DNA from: Flavobacteriaceae bacterium
Lineage (GTDB): Bacteria > Bacteroidota > Bacteroidia > Flavobacteriales > Flavobacteriaceae
Assembly: GCA_017852075.1 (NCBI GenBank)
Contig: JAFMLQ010000009.1
Location: 1 to 53,067 of the forward strand
Length of the DNA stretch: 53,067 nt
Direction: 5' to 3'
In this document: positions 45,171 to 53,067 of the stretch, piece after piece
Position numbering within the stretch: position 1 is the stretch's first letter
How the letters are laid out: every line of letters starts with the position of its first letter
Made by a program: the position numbers and the translations under genes
Notes under the pieces: generated by a model
Database searches by the model: none
Told to the model about the DNA's origin: nothing
The model's input: the letters and a program-made list of their open reading frames with translations, nothing else

Positions 45171-48155
45171 TCACAATTGCCTTTTAATCTCGTCAAATTG
45201 AGCACTTAATTCTGCATACCTATCGTAAGCATCTTGCCCAAGTATTTGATCGGCTCTAGTGGTCATACTGTAAAGGTATCTTAATTGATCAATCAACATT
45301 GGTTGCATATAGGTTCCTTCTTGGGTCTCCAATTGCTCAAGAGTGCTTTGAAGTAAAGCGGTTTTACGTTTCTTTGATTTTATTTTTGCAATTGAAGTTT
45401 TCATTTCCTCAGCCAATTGATTCACCTCACCAATTTTGTCCAAAAGTTTCAATTGAAAATCTTCAAGTTCTCCCAATGCAATTTCAGAGGTGTCAGTGTT
45501 AGGATCCTTTAAAACAACAATTTCATCAGTAAGTGTTTGTTGCCCATCCAGAGTGATCTGAACTTTATAAGTCCCTGGCTTTACAAGAGGTCCAGTAAGG
45601 TTTTTTCCTTTTTCCTTACCTACGATACCTTGGTGTTTCAAATTCCATCGAAAGCGATTGAAGCCCTTATTAAGCGTGACATTTGAAGTTTTAATGACTG
45701 TAAATCTACTAAGCTGCATGTCGTATTCACTTTTGTCTATCTCGTCCTTTGTCTCATTAGTAAATGAGTTGATCAATTGCCCCTTTTCATCAAAAAATGA
45801 AATTGAGACGGTCTTATATTCATTATTATCCAAATAATAGTTAATGAAAACTCCTGGAGCTAAATATTCATTGACTTTGGCTCTAGGAAGAGTGTATCGG
45901 TATCGAACGGTTTCGATAGGCTCTATCAAAGCGGGCTGTGCCAAGTTGATATCTGTTCTCAAAAAATGAATATCATCCATAATCCAAAATGATCTTCCCA
46001 TGGTTGAAAGTACCAGATCATTTCGATGAATTTTTAGATCTGTGATTGGAGTGATAGGTAAGTTTTTTTGAAACTCAGCCCAAGAATCACCTGCATCCTT
46101 TGAAATATACATTCCAAATTCAGTTCCTGCAAAAAGCAATCCTTCTCTTATTGGATCTTCTCTCACCACCCGTACTGGATAATCATTAGGGATACCATTC
46201 ACGATTAATTTCCAAGATTCTCCCTTATCTTTTGTTCGGTAAATATGCGGAGCCCAGTCACCCAACTGATAACGTAAAATCGTGATGTATGCCGTATCTG
46301 GGTCATGTTTTGAGGGCTCTACCGAATCTACCCTTCCACCTCCTGGAATATTTTTAGGAGTGACATTTTTCCATGTGTCTCCTCCGTCTTGGGTCACATG
46401 GATCAACCCATCGTTAGACCCAACCCAAATCTGACCTTTTTTAATGCGGGACTCTCTGATGGAGTAAATCGTACTGTAAAACTCTTCTCCTGTAATGTCT
46501 CGAGTAATCGGTGCTCCAGAGATGACCTGTTTTGACGGATCGAATTCTGTAAGGTCAGGAGAAATTCTTTCCCAGTTCTTACCACCGTCCATGGTTTTGT
46601 GAAGAAATTGGGAACCGTGATAAATCACATTTTCATTGTGGGGGGAGATATGAATTGGGGAAACTCTTTGAAAACGATACTTTAAATCTTTGGGATTGTG
46701 ACCGTACATATTTTGAGCTCCCACGTAGTATTGTTTTTCTTGACCCGTTTTTTTATTGTAAACACTAAACCTCCCTTTGCAATTGGAATACACGATATTT
46801 GGGTCGGTTGGATGAGGTACTGCGGGTCCAGTTTCACACCCTCCAGTTGAAAGGATCCACGCATTGGGTCCTGCTTGAATGGGAAATGGGGGCAAGCTAG
46901 GCACTGCCACGGTACTGTAATTATCCTGCTGGCCTCCATAGAGCCAATAGGGATAGTTGGTGTCTACTTCTACTTGGTAGATTTCAGCTGTAGGCTGGTT
47001 AAACTGGGTTGTCCAAGTGGCTCCAGAATTGAAGGTAATATTACCTCCTCCGTCATTGGACTGAATCCAAATATTTTCATTTTTAGGATTGATCCAAATG
47101 TCGTGGTTGTCACCATGGGGAGTGCTTTTGGTTTCCCAAGTCTTTCCCGCGTCCTCAGATACCATAAAACGATTGGCACTTGAATACACAATATCTGCAT
47201 TGTTGGGATGTGCGTAAATGTTACAATAATAAAAAGGTCTGTTTACCAATTCTTTTCTATGGCTCATGGCTTTAAAATGGGTTCCTTTATCATAAGAAAT
47301 ATAAACTCCACCCTGCCCCTTGTCCGCCTCAATCAATGCGTACAGTCGATTGGGATCTGCTGGGGATACGGCCAAATCAATTTTTCCAATTTTTCCATTA
47401 GGAAGTCCTTCAGACAACTTAATCCAGTTTTCTCCACCATCAACAGACTTGTAGATTCCCCCTGCATCTGAACCACTTAAAATAGTCCAAGGCTTTCGAT
47501 CTACCTCCCAAGAAGCTGCATAAATGATGTCTGGATTTTCAGGTGAAAATTCAAAATCCACAATTCCTATTTGATCGGATATAAAAAGGATTTTATCCCA
47601 TGTTTTTCCTCCATCTGTAGTTTTGTACAAACCTCTTTCACTATTGGGTTGGAATGCTTGTCCAATAGCAGCAACATATACTGTTTCGGGTTTTTCTGGG
47701 TGAATTTTTACTGCACCAATTTGTCCTGTTTTTTCTAAACCTATAAACTCCCAGCTAGCTCCAGCATCTTTTGATTTATAAACTCCTTTACCTACAATTA
47801 CATTAGATCTAATCCCATCGGAACCAGTACCCACATAAACTACCGAAGGATCTTTTTGAAAAACGTCAATTGAACCAATCGAGGGAGATTTAAAATATCC
47901 ATCGCTAATGTTATTCCAATTCAATCCTCCATCGGTTGTTTTCCACAAGCCACCTCCTGTTGTTCCAAGGTAAAAGGTAAATTGAGCATTAGTTACTCCA
48001 CAAACTGCTGTGGCCCTACCTCCTCTTGTAGGTCCCACATTTCTATATTTTAAATCTTTAAATTCAACTGAATTTGATTCCTGTCCAACTGAAGTATGGA
48101 ATGTAAAAATGAAAAGAGTGAGTAGAAGCGAGAGTCTGTTGTATTGTGCAAACAT
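45171..48155 (-). CDS. Large exported BNR/sortilin-type beta-propeller protein
   Basis: A 994-residue exported protein with signal peptide MFAQYNRLSLLLTLFIFTF; a start 10 codons earlier is rejected. The bulk is BNR/Asp-box repeats of the form (S/T)xDGGxxW, for example KTTDGGLNWN, KSKDAGASWEF, KTTDGGKTWDK, KSVDGGENWIK, VTQDGGDTWKN, KTMDGGKNWER and SKDAGDSWAEF, consistent with one or two seven- to ten-bladed propellers. The C-terminal 250 or so residues hold an Ig-like part and a helical tail. Proteins of this kind are often labelled glycosyl hydrolase or photosystem-stability factor, but the substrate is unknown and no catalytic residues are certain. A promoter candidate precedes it. Confidence 0.85.
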   Translation of the reverse strand: MFAQYNRLSLLLTLFIFTFHTSVGQESNSVEFKDLKYRNVGPTRGGRATAVCGVTNAQFTFYLGTTGGGLWKTTDGGLNWNNISDGYFKSPSIGSIDVFQKDPSVVYVGTGSDGIRSNVIVGKGVYKSKDAGASWEFIGLEKTGQIGAVKIHPEKPETVYVAAIGQAFQPNSERGLYKTTDGGKTWDKILFISDQIGIVDFEFSPENPDIIYAASWEVDRKPWTILSGSDAGGIYKSVDGGENWIKLSEGLPNGKIGKIDLAVSPADPNRLYALIEADKGQGGVYISYDKGTHFKAMSHRKELVNRPFYYCNIYAHPNNADIVYSSANRFMVSEDAGKTWETKSTPHGDNHDIWINPKNENIWIQSNDGGGNITFNSGATWTTQFNQPTAEIYQVEVDTNYPYWLYGGQQDNYSTVAVPSLPPFPIQAGPNAWILSTGGCETGPAVPHPTDPNIVYSNCKGRFSVYNKKTGQEKQYYVGAQNMYGHNPKDLKYRFQRVSPIHISPHNENVIYHGSQFLHKTMDGGKNWERISPDLTEFDPSKQVISGAPITRDITGEEFYSTIYSIRESRIKKGQIWVGSNDGLIHVTQDGGDTWKNVTPKNIPGGGRVDSVEPSKHDPDTAYITILRYQLGDWAPHIYRTKDKGESWKLIVNGIPNDYPVRVVREDPIREGLLFAGTEFGMYISKDAGDSWAEFQKNLPITPITDLKIHRNDLVLSTMGRSFWIMDDIHFLRTDINLAQPALIEPIETVRYRYTLPRAKVNEYLAPGVFINYYLDNNEYKTVSISFFDEKGQLINSFTNETKDEIDKSEYDMQLSRFTVIKTSNVTLNKGFNRFRWNLKHQGIVGKEKGKNLTGPLVKPGTYKVQITLDGQQTLTDEIVVLKDPNTDTSEIALGELEDFQLKLLDKIGEVNQLAEEMKTSIAKIKSKKRKTALLQSTLEQLETQEGTYMQPMLIDQLRYLYSMTTRADQILGQDAYDRYAELSAQFDEIKRQL

Positions 48156-48184
48156 TTGAAAAGGTATAAAATGGTCGTAAAACA

Positions 48185-48192
48185 CAAATATA
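48185..48192 (-). promoter_or_regulatory. Candidate -7 element TATATTTG for the BNR protein gene
   Basis: On the minus strand TATATTTG matches TAnnTTTG and lies 29 bases before the ATG, predicting a leader of about 25 bases. No TTG is found at the -33 distance. Confidence 0.45.
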
Positions 48193-48504
48193 TTAAGTTC
48201 ATATGAGTACTGCTGCCTTTAGGCGGTTTATTTATGTCATTCTGAAACTTAAAAGAACATCAAAACACATCGCATTCAAATTGTGACTAATCCCTTCATT
48301 TCCAATAAAAGAAAACTCAAGAATCCCATTACACTCGTTATAAATTCGATCGTCATATCGATTTTAGTTGTTTATAAATTAGATGTTTTCTAGATATTTT
48401 CTTACTATTATGAAATAGATTATATCTGTAAATTTTAATGAAACTTTAGTAAACCAATTTTGCTTTCATAACGAGTTTTATTTCAATTTTAAATACTTGG
48501 ACAT
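48193..48504 (+). other. Divergent intergenic region
   Basis: About 310 AT-rich bases between the BNR and M24 genes. CAATTTTG near 48455 is a one-off match to the -7 consensus that may serve the M24 gene. I see no further gene, repeat or hairpin. Confidence 0.5.
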
Positions 48505-49950
48505 ATGAAAAAACTAAACTTATTTCTGATCTATTTTTTGCTGAAAACCCCTATTTTATTTGGTCAAGAAAAACACTATTATCAAACCGATTTTTCAACT
48601 GAAGAATTTGAAAATCGCAGGGCTCAAATTTATGATGAAATTGGGACTAATGGAATTGCACTAATTCAAAGTGCTCCAACTGTAGCAGGGTTTAAAGTGT
48701 TTCGTCAAACAAATTCTTTTTATTATTTGTGTGGTTTAGAAGAAGGGCACTCCTATTTACTTCTGAATGGCAAGAATAGATCTTCCACTATTTATTTACC
48801 TCACAGGGAGTCACAAAGAGAGAAAAGTCAAGGGAAAATATTGTCCGCAGAAGATGCGGATTTAATCAAAGAGTTGACAGGTGTAGACCGTGTTCGACCT
48901 ATTGAGTTTCTAGGAAATGATCTTGTCCGTTCAGGCTTAATCAAAGGTGAAACACCTATTTTGTACACCCCGCTAAGCCCTGCTGAAATGGGCAACGACA
49001 GCAGGGATGAAATTTTGAGTGGCCACGCCAGAGCTGCTGCAGATCCATGGGATTCTCAGATAACACGTGAAGCGATGTTCAAAAAGCTCTTAACTGAACG
49101 CTTCCCAGAGTTTCAAATAAAAGATTTATCTCCTTTACTTGATTCAATGCGTTTGATAAAAAGTCCAAGAGAAATTGAACTTATAACAGAAGCAACTTAT
49201 ATCGCAGGTTTGGGAATTATTGAAGCCATGCGTTCAACAAAACCTGGGATTTACGAATATCAACTCGATGCTGCTGCAAAATATATTTTTTATCAACACG
49301 GAGCACAAGGCGATGGCTATCCATCGATTATTGGAGGTGGGAAGAATACTTTTTTTGGTCATTATTTCAGAAAGACTGATGTGTTAAAAGAAGGTGATTT
49401 GGTACTCATGGATTATGCGCCTGATTACAAATATTACACAAGTGATGTGACTAGAATTTGGCCTGTAAATGGAACGTTTAGTAAAGGCCAAAAAGCTTTG
49501 TACAACTATATTGAGGAATATAGAAATGCTTTGTTTCGTCACCTAAAACCAGGTGTTACTTCAGATGAAGTATTGGACAATGCCGCAGCAGACATGAAAC
49601 GTTATCTTGTTGGGAAAACTTTTGAAAAACCTTCTCATTTAAAGGCTGTTAAAAAGGGCTTGAGTTTTAGAGGACATTTTCAACATCCGGTAGGCATGGC
49701 GGTTCATGATGTTGGTCAGTTGCGAAATATTCCTTTAAAAAAAGGGATGGTTTTCACAATAGATCCTATGATTTGGATTCCCGAAGAAGAGTTATACATC
49801 AGAATAGAGGATATTGTGGTCATAACTGAAAAAGGGGCAAAAAATCTTAGCGCATTTGTACCCTCTTCAACCGATGAAATTCAAAAAGTGATCAGAGAAC
49901 AAGGATTGACAGAGTTTAGACCTGCAAAAAATTTATCCCTCAAAGAATAG
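48505..49950 (+). CDS. Exported M24B (Xaa-Pro aminopeptidase-like) metallopeptidase
   Basis: A 481-residue exported peptidase. A signal peptide (MKKLNLFLIYFLLKTPILFG) is followed by an aminopeptidase P N-terminal domain (about 28-180) and the pita-bread catalytic domain (about 210-470). Metal ligands: Asp303 in MDYAPD, Asp314 in TSDVTR, His394 in HPVGMAVHD, and Glu435 in RIED. The ligand normally found as Glu in TIEPG is Asp420 here (FTIDPMIW). It would remove N-terminal residues ahead of proline if active. A gene for an M28 peptidase lies convergently downstream. Confidence 0.9.
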   Translation: MKKLNLFLIYFLLKTPILFGQEKHYYQTDFSTEEFENRRAQIYDEIGTNGIALIQSAPTVAGFKVFRQTNSFYYLCGLEEGHSYLLLNGKNRSSTIYLPHRESQREKSQGKILSAEDADLIKELTGVDRVRPIEFLGNDLVRSGLIKGETPILYTPLSPAEMGNDSRDEILSGHARAAADPWDSQITREAMFKKLLTERFPEFQIKDLSPLLDSMRLIKSPREIELITEATYIAGLGIIEAMRSTKPGIYEYQLDAAAKYIFYQHGAQGDGYPSIIGGGKNTFFGHYFRKTDVLKEGDLVLMDYAPDYKYYTSDVTRIWPVNGTFSKGQKALYNYIEEYRNALFRHLKPGVTSDEVLDNAAADMKRYLVGKTFEKPSHLKAVKKGLSFRGHFQHPVGMAVHDVGQLRNIPLKKGMVFTIDPMIWIPEEELYIRIEDIVVITEKGAKNLSAFVPSSTDEIQKVIREQGLTEFRPAKNLSLKE

Positions 49951-50126
49951 GTTGCACTTCCTCTAAATCTAGTTGTAGAATAATGCAGACATGAGTTGAA
50001 ATAAATTGATGACCTAAGTCTATGAAATTATTAAATGGTTTTCGTATCCACCATGTACAGCAACAAAATCGTACCCTAGAAAATGTTTTGAAATATCCTA
50101 TGCTCTTTATCTCATTTTAAAACATG

Positions 50127-50152
50127 AAAAAGGGATGACATATGCCATCCCT
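50127..50152 (-). terminator. Rho-independent terminator of the M28 peptidase gene
   Basis: On the minus strand AGGGATG pairs with CATCCCT around an 8-base loop, followed immediately by TTTTT. It lies about 65 bases downstream of the M28 gene's stop, and is the clearest intrinsic terminator in the window. Confidence 0.7.
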
Positions 50153-50217
50153 AATATATAAACGGAGGGAAATCGAGTTATAATCTACGGCCTCCTTTAC
50201 CTAATTTGAATCAAAAA

Positions 50218-51768
50218 CTATCTTGTTCCTCCTTTTCTATTTGGAGTTCTTTTTTTAGGCCAATTCATTTGTTCACCTGTTCTTTTACTTATTGGTAAAA
50301 CACTTTTTTCTCTTGAACTTTTTTCAGGATCTTCAGAAGCCATATAGGCAAGTATTGCGGTAAGAACGACATTGTTTTTTATGTCATCAAAAATAAGTTT
50401 ATCATAGGTGTCCCTATTGGTATGCCATGTATAGTCACGATAGGACCAGTCCAATGAACTTAAATTAAACGCTGGAGCCCCAGCAGCTACAAAAGAAGCA
50501 TAATCTGAACCTCCTCCTCCTGGTGTGCCAGGAAAATTTGTCTTAATATGTTTTGATACCGAATTAGGAACTTTACTAAGCCATTTTCCAAGATATTCAT
50601 ATGCGTGTAAAAAGCCCTGCCCTGAAAGATCTACAACCCTCCCAGTTCCATTGTCTTGATTAAAAACGGCTTGAATGTTTGCAACTATTTCGGGGTGATC
50701 TTCAACAAAAGCACGAGATCCGTTTAAACCCTGTTCTTCACTGCCCCAGTGTCCAACGATAATGGTTCTTTTTGGATTTGGATACAATTTCTTTAAGATT
50801 CTCATAGTTTCCATCATCACAAGAGATCCAGTACCGTTATCAGTTGCTCCTGTACCCCCATCCCAAGAATCAAAGTGAGCTGACAAAATAACATATTCTT
50901 CTGGCTTCTCTGAACCTTTAATTTCACCTATTGTATTGAAAGTGGGCACTTCTCCTAGCTCTTTAGAAAGTGCAGTAATATTTATCAAAGGTTTTTGACC
51001 CCTAGCAGCTAATCGATACAAGAGTGTATAATCCTCTAATTCCAAACTCACCGTAGGAATGGCTTTGGTACGAGCACTAAAAATTTTACTGGTTCCAAAT
51101 CCACGAGACCAATTGGAGCTGACCAGACCCACAGCACCTGCATCTTCCAAGACTTTAACGATAGTTCTCGAATTATAGCCGGCGTTTTTGAGGTTAGTGT
51201 TCCAATCTTTATACATTTCGCTACGTTCGGATTTCATTTTCTCAAAAGAATCCTCTGTTGCAAATTTTTCCCAATTATAGTCTGGTCTTCCAGTAGGTTC
51301 CATTCTTGAAATCAAAACGATTTTCCCTTTTACGTTTGAGAGCCACGATGTAAATTCCTCAGGAGTGTTTACAATTGGTAAGGTGATGACTTCAGCGGTT
51401 ACTCCCTTTTTGGAAGTAGTGGGGCTCCAGGCAAGTTGTGTCCCACGTAAACTTTGAACACGAGGTTGTAACATGTCAATATGAGAGATGCCTCTTTCCC
51501 AGCCCCGCCAGGTGCCAAAACTTTCGTTTCTTGCTTGAATTCCCCATTGTTTATATTTTTCTACGGCCCAATCGTGAGCATTTTTCATTTGAGGCGTCCC
51601 AACCAGTCTGGGACCGATTCCATCTAATAATTCTTGAGCTAGGTTCTCTAGCTGGGAATTTTCTTGAGCTTCCTTTATGATATCTTCTATTGTAGATTGT
51701 TCTTGGGCAAATGCAAAAGAACCTAAAAACAACAGGCCTGATACTATTATTTTAGAAATTGTTTTCAT
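50218..51768 (-). CDS. Exported M28 family zinc peptidase with PA domain
   Basis: A 516-residue exported peptidase. A signal peptide ends FAQ22. The first third includes an inserted PA-like region (about 120-265). The catalytic domain has the co-catalytic zinc set: His298 and Asp300 in AHFDSWDGG, the bridging Asp310 in GATDNGTG, Glu344/Glu345 in WGSEEQGLNGS, Asp372 in FNQDNG and His449 in YTWHTNRD. The C-terminus is basic and ends NRKGGTR. It likely trims peptides outside the inner membrane, complementing the adjacent M24 enzyme. A near-consensus TATATTTA lies about 40 bases before the ATG. Confidence 0.92.
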   Translation of the reverse strand: MKTISKIIVSGLLFLGSFAFAQEQSTIEDIIKEAQENSQLENLAQELLDGIGPRLVGTPQMKNAHDWAVEKYKQWGIQARNESFGTWRGWERGISHIDMLQPRVQSLRGTQLAWSPTTSKKGVTAEVITLPIVNTPEEFTSWLSNVKGKIVLISRMEPTGRPDYNWEKFATEDSFEKMKSERSEMYKDWNTNLKNAGYNSRTIVKVLEDAGAVGLVSSNWSRGFGTSKIFSARTKAIPTVSLELEDYTLLYRLAARGQKPLINITALSKELGEVPTFNTIGEIKGSEKPEEYVILSAHFDSWDGGTGATDNGTGSLVMMETMRILKKLYPNPKRTIIVGHWGSEEQGLNGSRAFVEDHPEIVANIQAVFNQDNGTGRVVDLSGQGFLHAYEYLGKWLSKVPNSVSKHIKTNFPGTPGGGGSDYASFVAAGAPAFNLSSLDWSYRDYTWHTNRDTYDKLIFDDIKNNVVLTAILAYMASEDPEKSSREKSVLPISKRTGEQMNWPKKRTPNRKGGTR

Positions 51769-52206
51769 ATTGTTTTGTGTAAATTAGTGAAAATATTAAG
51801 CTAAATATAAATAAATCAACTCTCATACATAGAATAATTACTAAGTATTGAAAATGTTTTTTTATAATAAACTGTGTAGGGGCTATATGACAGAGAATTT
51901 TTAAAATTGTTATAGGAGGTAATACCGGAGTCTAAAGAGTGTTTTAATGAGATTTAAAGTTATCTGATACTATAACACCTCTTAATGCGTCTTTTCTAGG
52001 CTTAGGGTTTAATTAAACACTATTTTACATTTAACACTTACAACAATAGGAAAAGTATTTCCAAGATATAAAAAGAACTTATCCTTATCATCAAAAATCT
52101 TTTACAACTTCTTGTAATCTAGTGATCGCTTTATGGTATATCACACCTCCAAAATTTTAAAAATTGGTATAAAAAAAACCCTTCGCCTGGATACTATTTT
52201 AATTGT
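51769..52206 (+). other. Non-coding gap between two leftward genes
   Basis: About 440 AT-rich bases. On the minus strand a T8 run (52177-52170 region) follows a short GC-rich stretch just after the stop of the lipoprotein gene and may end its transcript, though no good stem forms. TATATTTA (51809-51802, minus) is the near-consensus -7 for the M28 gene. Nothing else is seen. Confidence 0.45.
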
Positions 52207-53067
52207 CTAATTTGTCCATCCGCCAGCTAAAACTCTTGGTTCTACGCCATAAGACTTTATTCTATTTTTAAGTTCTTCTGTAGAATTCCCGATCAAAAAA
52301 AAAGAGTTTATTGTGAATGTATCTAAAAATGGTTTCATGTTTGGTCCATTCTCAAAATTATCTGCATGTAGTATTGCTGCTTCAGAGTTTTTATATTTTT
52401 CAATTAAGGTTATTTTTTTACTGTTTTCTGATATATAATAACCATAGTCATATGCATCAGGTTCATTTTTTCTCATAAAGGCTGTAAGATCTTCTAAAAA
52501 TGCTTTTACATTATCTAAAGTATATCCTTTATTCACTGAAAGCTCAAGAATAAAACCAACTTTTTCATTTGTTAGATTTTTACTTGATATTGCATTTGCC
52601 TCTTTTTCAAAATAATACATATCAAAAAACTGAAACTCTTCAATAATTTTATCATTCTCCCATTGATATGAAATATGAAATGGAAATTTCACTTTTTGAC
52701 CAGTGTATTTTCCAGTAGCACTAAAATTATTCCAAATACTTGACCAGATTTTACCATTAGAGTAGTAATTAGTTTCAATCTCAGATCCGATTGCATCTCC
52801 ATTAACTGACTCAAAAGTAATATCATCAAAGAGATCAAACATTTCTTCTATGCCTGCTATAAATTCTTTTTTGTTAAAGCTCGCTTCTTTTGAATTAACC
52901 ATTTTCATATCGTTCGAAAAAACTTCATTTAAATAATCGATTCTTTCAGCAGAAACTTCTTCAAAAATTTTATTTATAATTACTGATTTTTCATCATTTA
53001 TTTCAACTTTAGCAAATGGTTGAGAACATGCAATTGCTAAAAGACTAACACTTATAAAAAGTATTTT
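52207..53067 (-). CDS. Lipoprotein with SnoaL-like and ABM-like domains (N-terminus cut by window edge)
   Basis: The frame is open from the window end to its TAG, 286 codons. It is a lipoprotein: the first visible residues, KILFISVSLLAIACSQPF, are a signal ending in the lipobox LAIAC, so only the first one or few residues are missing. An ATG at 52908 would cut the protein after the leader and is rejected. After the leader comes a region (about 25-160) that resembles a SnoaL/NTF2-like fold (IEEMFDLFDDITFESVNGDA, KVKFPFHISYQW). The C-terminal part (about 170-240) resembles a dimeric alpha-beta barrel of the ABM type (VGFILELSVNKGYTLDNVKA, ITLIEKYKNSEAAILHADNF). Both domain calls are tentative. 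The function is unknown. Confidence 0.75.
   Translation of the reverse strand, partial: KILFISVSLLAIACSQPFAKVEINDEKSVIINKIFEEVSAERIDYLNEVFSNDMKMVNSKEASFNKKEFIAGIEEMFDLFDDITFESVNGDAIGSEIETNYYSNGKIWSSIWNNFSATGKYTGQKVKFPFHISYQWENDKIIEEFQFFDMYYFEKEANAISSKNLTNEKVGFILELSVNKGYTLDNVKAFLEDLTAFMRKNEPDAYDYGYYISENSKKITLIEKYKNSEAAILHADNFENGPNMKPFLDTFTINSFFLIGNSTEELKNRIKSYGVEPRVLAGGWTN

Noticed and set aside
45171-48155. Type IX secretion sorting tail on the BNR protein and other exoproteins
   Set aside because: No conserved C-terminal Por/gliding motor sorting domain pattern was seen; the BNR protein ends in a helical, charged tail.

Overview
The window reads as a piece of chromosome from a member of the Bacteroidota, most likely a marine or otherwise aerobic member of the Flavobacteriaceae. 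The evidence is the AT-rich sequence, several TAnnTTTG-type -7 promoter elements instead of sigma70 -10/-35 boxes, a Bacteroidota-style LptD, TamB and one-gene MCE (MlaD-like) protein, a BshA glycosyltransferase for bacillithiol, DUF4834 and YfhO proteins, and paired CBM9/DUF5916 outer-membrane proteins. Almost everything is housekeeping, envelope or peptide/sugar-handling gene content. I see no insertion sequence, prophage, CRISPR array or plasmid gene. Both ends are cut: a YfhO-type membrane protein runs off the left end and a lipoprotein runs off the right end.

Left part (1-11.8 kb). A leftward YfhO-DUF4834 pair diverges from a rightward three-gene run (outer-membrane barrel with a basic tail, GNAT-like protein, mnmE). 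A gap with a possible gene remnant follows, then a DmpA-type peptidase, a class V PLP enzyme with a Tat-like leader, a Kazal-type lipoprotein, a pterin carbinolamine dehydratase, a leftward DUF1080 protein and a penicillin-acylase-type Ntn hydrolase.

Centre (11.8-27.1 kb). Eight leftward genes lie within about 9.3 kb with gaps of 2-31 bp, one larger stretch of about 50 bp and no room for terminators: amidase, mlaD-like, membrane Fe-S protein, HAD-like protein, CCG-domain Fe-S protein, conserved unknown, GH3/beta-lactamase fusion, bshA. This apparent operon mixes peptidoglycan hydrolysis, lipid transport, a heterodisulfide-reductase-like membrane redox pair and the first enzyme of bacillithiol synthesis. 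It is the most interesting locus here. It diverges from lptD, and the two promoters appear to be interleaved. lptD is followed by ridA. Facing them is a compact glycolytic run, pfkA-gapA-GlcNAc kinase.

Right-centre (27-38.5 kb). A very long tamB diverges from tsaD-rsmE, then an AI-2E family permease with an M20 peptidase, then the leftward run ald - DUF4442 - nitronate-monooxygenase-type flavoprotein.

Right part (38.5-53 kb). A 0.9 kb gap holds a small ORF broken by one in-frame stop, a second open frame without a start, a T9G7 tract and a tRNA-Arg(TCT) with a well-formed promoter. Two large CBM9/DUF5916 proteins flank a D-threonine aldolase/D-serine dehydratase-type enzyme. A BNR-repeat exoprotein, an M24 peptidase with an altered metal motif, an M28 peptidase and a truncated two-domain lipoprotein follow.

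Read together, the window describes an organism that builds and remodels its outer envelope (LptD, TamB, MlaD, amidase, GH3) and feeds on peptides, including D-amino-acid material (DmpA, M20, M24, M28, D-threonine aldolase family, alanine dehydrogenase). Functional names rest on motif recognition only; no database search was possible.
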